DNA from: Bacteroides_E sp964528875
GTDB taxonomy: Bacteria; Bacteroidota; Bacteroidia; Bacteroidales; Bacteroidaceae
Reading direction: 5' to 3'
NCBI GenBank assembly: GCA_964528875.1
Contig: CAZGUI010000050.1
Span: forward strand, 1-17,777
Length of the DNA stretch: 17,777 bases
Shown: in pieces, positions 7,331 to 14,237 of the stretch
Numbering within the stretch: position 1 is the first letter of the stretch
Layout: each line of letters opens with the position of its first letter
Program-made: the position numbers and the translations under genes
The notes under the pieces: model-generated
What the model saw: only the letters and a program-made list of their open reading frames with translations
Databases searched by the model: none
What the model was told of the DNA's origin: nothing

Positions 7331-8428
7331 TTATTTGGGAGCCTTACGGTACAAGTAGAATGCGATAAATGCATAGAGTAGATTAGGTATCCACATAGCT
7401 ATAAAGGGTTGCATATTTCCATTAACTGCAAATGTAGAAGATACAGTTTGGAATAGAATATATGAGAAACTTAAAGCTAGTCCAATACCTAGATGAAGTC
7501 CCATTCCACCTTTGGTTTTTCTTGAAGAAAGAGAGACTCCTATAATGGTTAGAATAAAAGAGGCAAACGACATAGCTACCCGTTTATGATACTCAATCTG
7601 GAACTCCTTGATATTACCAAATCCTCTTCGTTTTTGTTTATCTATGTATTTACTTAATTCCGGACTGGTCATCATTTCGTGTTGATTCTTCATAATGAGG
7701 AAGTCAGCAGGTTCCATTACAATGACAGAGTCAAGACTCTCTCCTTTAATTATATTTTCATGCATTCCGTCAAATTCCCGAATCATATAGTTTTTGATGA
7801 TCCAGGTGTGAACTTTGGTCGTGTCGTACGTTATACTTCTGGCTGTTAGGTGAGATACGAGCTTCTTATCTTCAAACTTATCTAAAGAGAACCGATATCC
7901 TGTTTTACTATAATCTTCGTAACGTTCAATGTACGCTATAACTCCGGAATCTACTTCTAATTGAACATTTCGGGCTCGATTGGTTTTCCGAGGTTTATAA
8001 TATTTATCTTCAAAATCCAAGCGAGTTACACTTCCTTTAGGTATGATGTAAGCTCCTAGAGTAAAAGTTACTCCGGCGATTATAGCCGCTGAAATCATAT
8101 AGGGCTTTAAGAGTCTTTTAAAACTCATTCCACTGGCAAACATAGCTATGATTTCAGAGTTTTCAGCTAGCTTAGATGTGAAGAAAATAACAGCAATAAA
8201 GACAAATAACGGACTGAATAGATTGGCAAAATAAGGAATAAAATTGAGGTAATAGTCAAAAGCAATGGCACTCCATGGCGTATCATTATTCATAAAGCGA
8301 TCCATTTTTTCATTAAAGTCGAAAACAACCGCAATAGAAATGATTAAAGCAATAGCGAAGATATAAGTTCCTAGGAACTTCCCTATGATGTATTTATCTA
8401 ACTTGGTTAAGAACTTATCACCTCTCAT
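7331..8428 (-). CDS. LptF/LptG family permease (YjgP/YjgQ), lipopolysaccharide export
   Basis: A 365-residue inner-membrane protein with the LptF/LptG plan. Three N-terminal membrane segments lie at about 17-36, 60-84 and 110-130, a periplasmic beta-rich domain at about 131-280, and three C-terminal segments at about 283-300, 309-330 and 340-360. The opening LDKYIIGKFLGTY and the cytoplasmic SEIIAMFASGMSFKRLLKPY block after segment 2 are typical of the family; the latter is the coupling region for the LptB ATPase. Such permeases extract lipopolysaccharide from the inner membrane and pass it to the periplasmic Lpt bridge. LptF and LptG cannot be told apart reliably here, so no symbol is given. 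It begins 9 bp after the tgt stop and is the last gene of the lon-tgt-permease cluster. Confidence 0.9.
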   Translation of the reverse strand: MRGDKFLTKLDKYIIGKFLGTYIFAIALIISIAVVFDFNEKMDRFMNNDTPWSAIAFDYYLNFIPYFANLFSPLFVFIAVIFFTSKLAENSEIIAMFASGMSFKRLLKPYMISAAIIAGVTFTLGAYIIPKGSVTRLDFEDKYYKPRKTNRARNVQLEVDSGVIAYIERYEDYSKTGYRFSLDKFEDKKLVSHLTARSITYDTTKVHTWIIKNYMIREFDGMHENIIKGESLDSVIVMEPADFLIMKNQHEMMTSPELSKYIDKQKRRGFGNIKEFQIEYHKRVAMSFASFILTIIGVSLSSRKTKGGMGLHLGIGLALSFSYILFQTVSSTFAVNGNMQPFIAMWIPNLLYAFIAFYLYRKAPK

Positions 8429-8437
8429 CTGCCTAAA

Positions 8438-9568
8438 TTATAATCGTGTCGTCACTTTTTGAACCATCATTGCCTTCCAGGAGGTAAAATCACCGACTAA
8501 TATGTGTTGCCTTGCCTCTTTGACTAACCATAAATAGAATGCTAAATTATGAATGGAAGCAATTTGACCTGCCAGTAACTCCTTAGCCTGAAAAAGATGT
8601 CTAAGATACGCTTTACTGTATAATGTATCAACAAAAGAGGCTCCATTTTCTTCTATAGGTGAAAAATCTTTCTCCCATTTTTTATTTTTCATATTTAGAA
8701 TACCCTCTTTAGTAAAGAGCATTCCGTTACGTCCATTGCGAGTTGGCATCACACAATCAAACATGTCAACTCCCAGTTCAATACTTTCTAAGATATTAGC
8801 CGGAGTTCCAACCCCCATTAAATATCTGGGTTTATCTTTAGGTAAAATGGCATTCACCAAATCTATCATTTCATACATAACCTCTGCGGGTTCACCAACA
8901 GCTAGTCCTCCAATGGCATTTCCATCGGCTCCTTTTGAAGCAATATACTCAGCCGACTGCTTTCTTAAATCCGGATATATACAACCTTGAACAATAGGGA
9001 ACAAAGATTGATTATATCCATACTTAGGTTCTGTTGTATTGAAACGATTGATACATCTGTCCAGCCATCTATGTGTAAGCTCCATAGAGTTTTTAGCATA
9101 CTGATAATCGGAGTTTGCAGGAGCACATTCATCAAAAGCCATCATGATGTCAGCTCCTATTGTTCGCTCTAAATCCATTACCTTTTCAGGTGTGAAAAAG
9201 TGTTTACTGCCATCAATATGTGAACGAAATTCTGCACCCTCTTCACTTAATTTGCGAATATCAGAGAGTGAGAAAACTTGAAAACCTCCACTATCCGTTA
9301 AAATAGGACCGTCAAAACTATTGAATTTATGTAAGCCTCCCGCACTTTCCAATACATCCATTCCCGGACGTAAATATAGATGATAGGTGTTACCTAAAAT
9401 GATTTGAGCTTTTATATCTTCCTTTAATTCGGTGGGATGTACTCCTTTTACACTACCAACAGTTCCCACAGGCATGAAAATTGGAGTTTCAATGTTCCCG
9501 TGGTCTGTTTCCAATAAACCCACTCTAGCGCTGCTTTTGGGGTCAGTATGCTGTAAAGTAAACTTCAT
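8438..9568 (-). CDS. tgt: tRNA-guanine transglycosylase (queuosine pathway), zinc cysteines absent
   Basis: A 376-residue TIM-barrel enzyme that exchanges G34 of tRNAs with GUN anticodons for a queuine precursor. Visible motifs are PIFMPVGTVGSVKG (29-42), LTDSGGFQVFSLS with D92, MAFDEC with D146, GGLAVGE (220-226) and DMFDCVMPTRNGRNG, where D271 is the probable nucleophile (D280 in Zymomonas mobilis, D264 in E. coli). Aligning from D271, the three zinc cysteines expected at 309, 311 and 314 are G, S and D; only the fourth ligand, H340 in SIHNLAFY, remains. The rest of that segment (YSKAYLRHLF) is well conserved, so this is substitution, not truncation. The ATG overlaps the lon stop by one base (TAATG), implying translational coupling, and the permease gene follows after 9 bp. 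Confidence 0.96.
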   Translation of the reverse strand: MKFTLQHTDPKSSARVGLLETDHGNIETPIFMPVGTVGSVKGVHPTELKEDIKAQIILGNTYHLYLRPGMDVLESAGGLHKFNSFDGPILTDSGGFQVFSLSDIRKLSEEGAEFRSHIDGSKHFFTPEKVMDLERTIGADIMMAFDECAPANSDYQYAKNSMELTHRWLDRCINRFNTTEPKYGYNQSLFPIVQGCIYPDLRKQSAEYIASKGADGNAIGGLAVGEPAEVMYEMIDLVNAILPKDKPRYLMGVGTPANILESIELGVDMFDCVMPTRNGRNGMLFTKEGILNMKNKKWEKDFSPIEENGASFVDTLYSKAYLRHLFQAKELLAGQIASIHNLAFYLWLVKEARQHILVGDFTSWKAMMVQKVTTRL

Positions 9569-12057
9569 TATTTATCTTTTGTCTGGTCTGAAAGAGTGAA
9601 ATCAATAGGGTTTATTACCTTTTCGTTGGTAATGGCTAAGTCGAAAACTTCTTTCACATTGTCCACATAGTGGAAAGTTAAACCTTTTAGATAGATTTCT
9701 TGTATTTCGTCTATGTTTTTTTTGTTTTCAGTAGACAGAATAATCTCTTTAATACCTGCACGCTTAGCTGCTAATATCTTCTCTTTAATGCCTCCAACCG
9801 GAAGCACTTTTCCTCTTAATGTAATTTCGCCGGTCATTGCAATATTTGCTTTGACTTTACGTTGAGTAAATGCAGAGGCTAATGATGTAGCCATAGTAAT
9901 ACCTGCCGATGGACCATCTTTTGGAATTGCACCTTCGGGTACATGTAAGTGGACACTCCAATTATTGAATACTTCGTGATCAATGTTCAACATCTCTGCG
10001 TGTGCTTTGATATACTCCAAAGCAAGTAGAGCTGACTCTTTCATTACATCTCCCAGATTTCCGGTAATGGTTAACTTACCTCCCTTGCTGCGACTCAAGC
10101 TAGTTTCCACAAAAAGAATCTCTCCACCAACAGCAGTCCAAGCTAGACCTGTAACCACTCCTGCATGGTGATTCCCCTGATAAACCTCTTTGGTGTATTC
10201 AGGTGCGCCTAAGTAGTTGTACAGGTCGTTTTTACGTATCGTTTTAGTACTAATATCATTATCTGTGGCATATTCACGAGCAATTTTACGAAGCACCTTA
10301 TTAATCTTCTTCTCTAGTTCGCGAACCCCACTCTCTCTTGTATACGACTCGATGATGTCTTCTAACGCATTTTTGTAGAATTTGACATCTCCTTTCTTCA
10401 TTCCGTTAGCTTCTACCTCTTTAGGAACTAAATGACGACGTGCAATTTCCACTTTCTCCTCTGTAATGTAACCACTAACCTCAATTAGCTCCATACGATC
10501 AAGTAAAGGAGCAGGTATAGTGTTCAGATTATTGGCAGTAGCAATAAACATTACCTTGGATAAGTCGTAATCTACATCCAAATAATTGTCGTGAAAGGCT
10601 GTGTTTTGCTCAGGATCTAAGACCTCTAATAATGCAGAAGAAGGATCTCCTTGTCTGTCTCTGTTTATTTTATCAATCTCATCTAATACAAAAACAGGAT
10701 TAGATGATTTAGCTCGAATCAAGTTTTTGATGATTCGACCCGGCATTGCTCCGATGTATGTTCTTCTGTGACCTCTAATTTCAGCTTCATCGTGAACACC
10801 TCCTAATGACATACGGATGTATTTGCGATTTAAAGCTTTGGCTATAGATTTTCCTAGAGATGTTTTACCTACTCCGGGAGGACCATATAAACAGATAATG
10901 GGCGATTTCATATCCCCTTTAAGCTTAAGAACAGCTAAGTGCTCCAAAATACGTTCTTTTACTTTTTCCAAGCCATAATGATCTTTATCCAATATCTTTT
11001 CTGCTTTCTGAAGGTCTAAATTATCTTTAGTGTAGACCCCCCAAGGAAGGCTAAGCATGGTTTGGAGAAAATTTAATTGCGTACTGAATTCTGGAGATTG
11101 AGTATGTGTACGTTCTAGCTTTTGTAATTCCTTCTCAAAAGTTTGTTTTACCTCATCGGGCCATTTCATTTTATTAGCTTGTTGGCGTAATTCTTCAATT
11201 TCTTTGTCTTGAGAACCACTGCCCAATTCACTTTGAATGGCTTTTATCTGTTGTTGTAGGAAATATTCCCTTTGTTGCTTGTCGATATCTTCACGGGCAC
11301 GCATTTGTACTGTGGCTTTAATTTCAGCCAACTGTACTTCAGTTGTAAGTATCTTCAATAAATATTTAGCTCTATCCAGCAAAGAATCTTTACTTAACAA
11401 CTCAATTTTCTCTACTATCTTGATAGGTAAATTGTTTGAGATAAAGCTGATTAAATGAAGAGGGTTATCAATGTTATTCAATCCAAAAAGAGCTTCTTTG
11501 GGTAATTGAGAAAGATTGATATATCTAACTGTCAATTCTCTACAAGAATCAATTAAAGCATTATATTCTTGTTCTTCAGATTGTCTAGGCTTTCTGTCTA
11601 ATAGTGTATCTACCTTACCTATTAAATAAGGTTCTTCTTTTATTATCTCTTTGAGTTCAGCTCGTCTTAGTCCTTGTACAATAACTGTTGGAGCTTGTTC
11701 GGGTATGTGAAATACCTTAACAATGCGTCCGACAGTACCAATGGGGTACAGATCTTCAAATCCCGGATTGTCTTCGTTTTGATCTTTTTGACAATGTACT
11801 GCAACCAATCCTTTTTTTCTCTCCAACTCTTTAATTAATTGCAAAGAACTGGGACGTCCCACTGCAATAGGCAGAAAAACATTGGGGAAAAGAACCATAT
11901 TCCTTAAAGGTAAAATAGGTATTGTTTCCTCTATGGTAACATCTGAAAGTGATGTGGAATCGGGATGCTCTCCTTCAAAGTCAGCAATGAATGATAAAGA
12001 GTCTCCCTCATAATCATTTATGTCGTCTGTGAAATATCTTTTTGTTTTGTTGTCCAT
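9568..12057 (-). CDS. lon: ATP-dependent Lon protease
   Basis: An 829-residue cytoplasmic AAA+ serine protease that degrades misfolded and regulatory proteins. The N-terminal LON substrate-binding domain (about 45-245; IPILPLRNMVLFPNV at 46-60) is preceded by an acidic leader of about 40 residues. A coiled-coil linker (255-320) contains QQQIKAIQSELG. The AAA+ module has Walker A GPPGVGKTS (392-400), Walker B VFVLDEID (455-462) and sensor-1 ATANN (506-510). The proteolytic domain has PKDGPSAG with catalytic S717, and GGIKEK with catalytic K760. The 43-residue separation equals that of E. coli S679/K722. All catalytic residues are present. It is the first gene of a tight cluster with tgt (1-base overlap) and an LptF/G permease. 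Confidence 0.98.
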   Translation of the reverse strand: MDNKTKRYFTDDINDYEGDSLSFIADFEGEHPDSTSLSDVTIEETIPILPLRNMVLFPNVFLPIAVGRPSSLQLIKELERKKGLVAVHCQKDQNEDNPGFEDLYPIGTVGRIVKVFHIPEQAPTVIVQGLRRAELKEIIKEEPYLIGKVDTLLDRKPRQSEEQEYNALIDSCRELTVRYINLSQLPKEALFGLNNIDNPLHLISFISNNLPIKIVEKIELLSKDSLLDRAKYLLKILTTEVQLAEIKATVQMRAREDIDKQQREYFLQQQIKAIQSELGSGSQDKEIEELRQQANKMKWPDEVKQTFEKELQKLERTHTQSPEFSTQLNFLQTMLSLPWGVYTKDNLDLQKAEKILDKDHYGLEKVKERILEHLAVLKLKGDMKSPIICLYGPPGVGKTSLGKSIAKALNRKYIRMSLGGVHDEAEIRGHRRTYIGAMPGRIIKNLIRAKSSNPVFVLDEIDKINRDRQGDPSSALLEVLDPEQNTAFHDNYLDVDYDLSKVMFIATANNLNTIPAPLLDRMELIEVSGYITEEKVEIARRHLVPKEVEANGMKKGDVKFYKNALEDIIESYTRESGVRELEKKINKVLRKIAREYATDNDISTKTIRKNDLYNYLGAPEYTKEVYQGNHHAGVVTGLAWTAVGGEILFVETSLSRSKGGKLTITGNLGDVMKESALLALEYIKAHAEMLNIDHEVFNNWSVHLHVPEGAIPKDGPSAGITMATSLASAFTQRKVKANIAMTGEITLRGKVLPVGGIKEKILAAKRAGIKEIILSTENKKNIDEIQEIYLKGLTFHYVDNVKEVFDLAITNEKVINPIDFTLSDQTKDK

Positions 12058-12098
12058 GAATAATGCTCCTGGTTATTTAGTTTTATTATGTCATACTG

Positions 12099-12126
12099 GC
12101 AGCCATAATAAGCGGCTGCAAAGTTA
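12099..12126 (-). promoter_or_regulatory. lon -7 promoter box and adjoining inverted repeat
   Basis: TAACTTTG (minus strand, 12126-12119) matches the Bacteroidota -7 consensus, 61 nt upstream of the lon ATG. Directly downstream, around the expected transcription start, is a perfect inverted repeat GCAGCC-N9-GGCTGC (12099-12104 and 12114-12119). It could be an operator or a 5'-leader hairpin. No good -33 element is visible. Confidence 0.5.
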
Positions 12127-12260
12127 GTCTATTCTTCATTAAGAAAGAAAAACCTAGATAACTAAATTGCAAATTCAGTGCCAAAGAGTGAATTTATATA
12201 TCTATTAGTGATTATTAAGTTTTTTCTAATCGTTTTCTTACCCCTAGTTTCTTTTGTTCT

Positions 12261-12344
12261 GAAGGGGTCTAGGGGCGAACATGCCTCGGTCCTAGACCGA
12301 CACCCCTTCAGTCCTAGACCGAGAGGCATTCGGTCCTAGACCGA
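12261..12344. repeat. Array of 22-bp-spaced palindromes in the lon/trmN6 intergenic region
   Basis: Three 15-bp units TCGGTCCTAGACCGA (12286-12300, 12330-12344) and TCAGTCCTAGACCGA (12308-12322) start exactly 22 bp apart. Each complete unit is a palindrome of 6-bp arms around CTA. A fourth, degenerate unit in opposite orientation (GGGGTCTAGGGGCGA, 12264-12278; 11 of 15 match) keeps the same 22-bp phase. Outer parts pair as well: GGTCTAGG (12266-12273) with CCTAGACC (12335-12342), and ATGCCTC (12281-12287) with GAGGCAT (12323-12329). An alternative pairing is GAAGGGGT (12261-12268) with ACCCCTTC (12302-12309). The element is G+C-rich against AT-rich flanks. It may be a REP-like interspersed repeat or a multi-site operator; the sequence alone does not decide. 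The rest of the 12058-12437 interval holds only promoter boxes. Confidence 0.85.
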
Positions 12345-12403
12345 TAAAAACTCTACTTTTGCTGTTTTTATTAAATAGTAGAAATGGTGTTGTATTATAA
12401 TCT

Positions 12404-12411
12404 TATCTTTG
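12404..12411 (+). promoter_or_regulatory. Bacteroidota -7 promoter box for trmN6
   Basis: TATCTTTG matches TAnnTTTG, 26 nt upstream of the ATG at 12438. A second match, TACTTTTG at 12354-12361, lies just after the palindrome array and could be an alternative or chance box. No well-spaced -33 element was found for either. Confidence 0.5.
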
Positions 12412-12437
12412 ATGTTGAATTAAAGTCATAATGTCGT

Positions 12438-13148
12438 ATGAGTAATACATCTTTTCAGTTTAAACAATTTACTATACATCAAGATCGATGTGCCATGAAA
12501 GTGGGAACTGATGGAGTACTATTAGGAGCTTGGGTGGATTTAACAAATAAAAAAAAGCTACTAGATGTTGGAACAGGAACCGGTCTTGTTGCTCTAATGA
12601 TGGCTCAACGATTGGGAGATGTTGATATCACTGCTATTGAAATAGATGAAGATGCAGCAATCCAAGCAAACGAGAATGTACAAGATACACCTTGGAAGGA
12701 TAGGGTAGGAGTAAAACATTGTAATTTTCTCTCTTATTCAACTATTCAGAAGTTTGACGGTATAGTTTCTAATCCTCCCTATTTTGCTAACGATTTAATT
12801 TCTCCTGATAAACAACGGACCTTGGCAAGACATAATAATCATATGTCGTATGCTGAGCTTATTAATAAGGTGGCTAGCTTACTCAGTAATGATGGAAGTT
12901 TCTCGGTTATCTTACCCTTTAATCAAAAAGAAGATTTTATGTTTCTCTGTCAGGAGTCAAGACTAAATGTAAAACGAATTGTTAATATACAAACAAAAGT
13001 AGGAGTTCCTTTTAAGCGAGTTTTATTAGAATTTGTTTTCAATAAAATAGAAGATATCGAAGAAAAAGAATTGCTAGTAGAAATAGAAAGACACCGCTAT
13101 TCAACCGAATATATAAACTTGACAAAAGATTTTTACTTGAAAATGTAA
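12438..13148 (+). CDS. trmN6: tRNA1(Val) (adenine(37)-N6)-methyltransferase
   Basis: A 236-residue Rossmann-fold methyltransferase of the YfiC/TrmN6 family, which uses S-adenosylmethionine to methylate N6 of A37 in tRNA1(Val). The N-terminal FQFKQFTIHQDRCAMKVGTD and GVLLGAW blocks are characteristic of the family. Motif I is LDVGTGTGL (42-50), an acidic IEID (67-70) likely contacts the ribose of the cofactor, and NPPY (112-115) is the catalytic motif of N6-adenine methyltransferases. Length matches the E. coli protein (about 245). The ATG at 12438 gives the expected N-terminus. An ATG at 12431 is out of frame and stops after four codons. It is divergent from lon and followed by tRNA-Pro, which has its own promoter. 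Confidence 0.92.
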   Translation: MSNTSFQFKQFTIHQDRCAMKVGTDGVLLGAWVDLTNKKKLLDVGTGTGLVALMMAQRLGDVDITAIEIDEDAAIQANENVQDTPWKDRVGVKHCNFLSYSTIQKFDGIVSNPPYFANDLISPDKQRTLARHNNHMSYAELINKVASLLSNDGSFSVILPFNQKEDFMFLCQESRLNVKRIVNIQTKVGVPFKRVLLEFVFNKIEDIEEKELLVEIERHRYSTEYINLTKDFYLKM

Positions 13149-13218
13149 ATTTAATGAATTGTAAATCAGCTCGTAATGAATAAGGTGTAAAAAGAGTTGA
13201 AATTTAATTCATAAAAAG

Positions 13219-13250
13219 TTTGGAGTGAATAAAGAAAGTCTCTATATTTG
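13219..13250 (+). promoter_or_regulatory. Bacteroidota promoter for tRNA-Pro
   Basis: TTTG at 13219-13222, then 20 nt, then TATATTTG at 13243-13250. This is a full match to the Bacteroidota -33/-7 arrangement. The predicted start of transcription is about 25-30 nt before the mature tRNA 5' end. Confidence 0.75.
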
Positions 13251-13284
13251 CATCGCATTTAAGGATAAAACCTAATGAAATGTA

Positions 13285-13359
13285 CGGGGTGTAGCGCAGT
13301 CCGGTTAGCGCACCTGCTTTGGGAGCAGGGGGTCCCAGGTTCGAATCCTGGTACCCCGA
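13285..13359 (+). tRNA. tRNA-Pro, anticodon UGG
   Basis: A complete 75-nt cloverleaf. The acceptor stem is CGGGGTG (13285-13291) with TACCCCG (13352-13358), including one G-T pair. The D stem is GCGC/GCGC (13294-13297, 13308-13311) with a 10-nt loop. The anticodon stem is CCTGC/GCAGG (13313-13317, 13325-13329) around TTTGGGA, with anticodon TGG at 13320-13322. The variable loop has 5 nt. The T stem is CCAGG/CCTGG (13335-13339, 13347-13351) around TTCGAAT, and the discriminator is A13359. CCA is not encoded, so it must be added after processing. It reads CCN proline codons, with UGG favouring CCA and CCG. Confidence 0.97.
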
Positions 13360-13360
13360 C

Positions 13361-13400
13361 AAAAAAAGACAGCTTTGAATATTCAAAGCTGTCTTTTTTT
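13361..13400 (+). terminator. Perfect 40-bp palindromic terminator after tRNA-Pro
   Basis: The 20 bases at 13361-13380 are the exact reverse complement of 13381-13400: a run of seven A, GACAGCTTTGAAT, its mirror, and a run of seven T. It forms a strong hairpin with U-tract one nucleotide after the tRNA discriminator and can act from either strand. Confidence 0.92.
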
Positions 13401-13423
13401 ATATGTGTTTGGGAGATGGTGTA

Positions 13424-13457
13424 AAAAAAGGACGAAAGATTTATCTTCCGTCCTTTT
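13424..13457 (-). terminator. Hairpin terminator of the superoxide dismutase gene
   Basis: Arms at 13426-13440 and 13443-13457 (AAAAGGACGAAAGAT against ATCTTCCGTCCTTTT) pair with a single mismatch and a 2-nt loop as drawn. Read on the minus strand, the hairpin starts 20 bp after the stop of the dismutase gene and ends in a run of T. Confidence 0.85.
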
Positions 13458-13477
13458 CAGTTTAGTTAATCCAAGAA

Positions 13478-14065
13478 TTATTCCCCAAATCTTTTTTCCA
13501 CTTCTGCCCAATCAATGATGCTCCATAGATCTTTAATATGATCAGCACGTCTGTTTTGGTAATCTAAATAGTAAGAGTGTTCCCATACATCAAAACCTAA
13601 TAAAGGTTTTAATCCGTTGCGAATAGGATTACTACCATTACCTTCTTTAGTGATTTTAAGTTTTCCACTTTCATCGACTGATAGCCAAGACCATCCCGAA
13701 CCAAATAATGTAGTAGAAGCATTATTAAATTCAGTTTGGAACTCTTGGAAACTTCCAAAATCACGTTTAATAGCTTCAGCTAATTTACCTTTAGGCTCTT
13801 TTTGCTCTTGTTTAGGAGTGAACTGTAAGAAATATAAGGTATGATTCAATACTTGTCCGGCATTATTAAAAATAGCTCCATCAGGTGCAGTTTTAACAAT
13901 ATCTTCTAAAGATTTCTTTTCATACTCAGTACCAGCTATAAGGCTGTTTAATGTATTTACATAGTTTTGCAAGTGCTTTCCATAGTGGAAATCAATGGTT
14001 TGCTCACTAATAACTGGAGCTAAAGCATCTTTTGCATACGGTAATTTAGGCATATCAAAATTCAT
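13478..14065 (-). CDS. sodB: Superoxide dismutase, Fe-type (SodB-like)
   Basis: From the ATG at 14065 the protein has 195 residues, close to cytoplasmic SodB of Bacteroides relatives, and begins MNFDMPKLPYAKDALAPVIS. Metal ligands are H27 (FHYGKHLQNY), H75 (NHTLYF), and D159 and H163 (DVWEHSYYLDY). Q71 in NNAGQV is at the position of the FeSOD-type glutamine, so iron is the likely metal; Bacteroides relatives can be cambialistic. It converts superoxide to oxygen and peroxide. The frame stays open upstream: an ATG at 14101 would add MKLLLTTLILMI, a hydrophobic stretch preceded by one lysine, and a TTG at 14122 is also possible. I chose 14065 on family length. A longer form could be membrane-anchored or exported. 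The gene has its own terminator and is divergent from uvrD. Confidence 0.95.
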   Translation of the reverse strand: MNFDMPKLPYAKDALAPVISEQTIDFHYGKHLQNYVNTLNSLIAGTEYEKKSLEDIVKTAPDGAIFNNAGQVLNHTLYFLQFTPKQEQKEPKGKLAEAIKRDFGSFQEFQTEFNNASTTLFGSGWSWLSVDESGKLKITKEGNGSNPIRNGLKPLLGFDVWEHSYYLDYQNRRADHIKDLWSIIDWAEVEKRFGE

Positions 14066-14170
14066 AATCATAAGAATTAATGTAGTTAATAATAGTTTCA
14101 TAATAGTAAAGTATTTAATCAATACTAAAACCTGTTAGATATAGAAACATCATATCAGGTAAAAATGTTC

Positions 14171-14199
14171 TTGCTTCAATAAACTTTCTTATATCTTTG
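14171..14199 (+). promoter_or_regulatory. Bacteroidota promoter for uvrD-nspC
   Basis: TTG at 14171-14173, then 18 nt, then TATCTTTG at 14192-14199, matching the -33/-7 pattern. The leader before the ATG at 14238 is about 30 nt. It includes AAAGGA at 14227-14232, five bases before the ATG, which is one of the few Shine-Dalgarno-like sequences in the window. Confidence 0.65.
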
Positions 14200-14237
14200 T
14201 CTTAAGAATAATAAAAATCAGCGAAAAAAGGATATCT

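Noticed and set aside
12099..12119. CIRCE/HrcA operator upstream of lon
   Set aside because: The spacer length of 9 fits but the arms GCAGCC/GGCTGC do not resemble TTAGCACTC/GAGTGCTAA.
12264..12344. CRISPR-like array
   Set aside because: The repeats are only 15 bp and palindromic, the spacers are 7 bp and mutually complementary, and no cas gene is nearby.
12431..12445. Four-codon mini-ORF overlapping the trmN6 start
   Set aside because: ATG TCG TAT GAG TAA is too short to support a leader-peptide call, and nothing about its codons suggests attenuation.
13204..13386. Open frame of 60 codons on the minus strand across tRNA-Pro
   Set aside because: It is antisense to a complete tRNA; its SGYQDSNLGPPAPKAGALTGLRYTP stretch is the familiar false translation of a tRNA complement.
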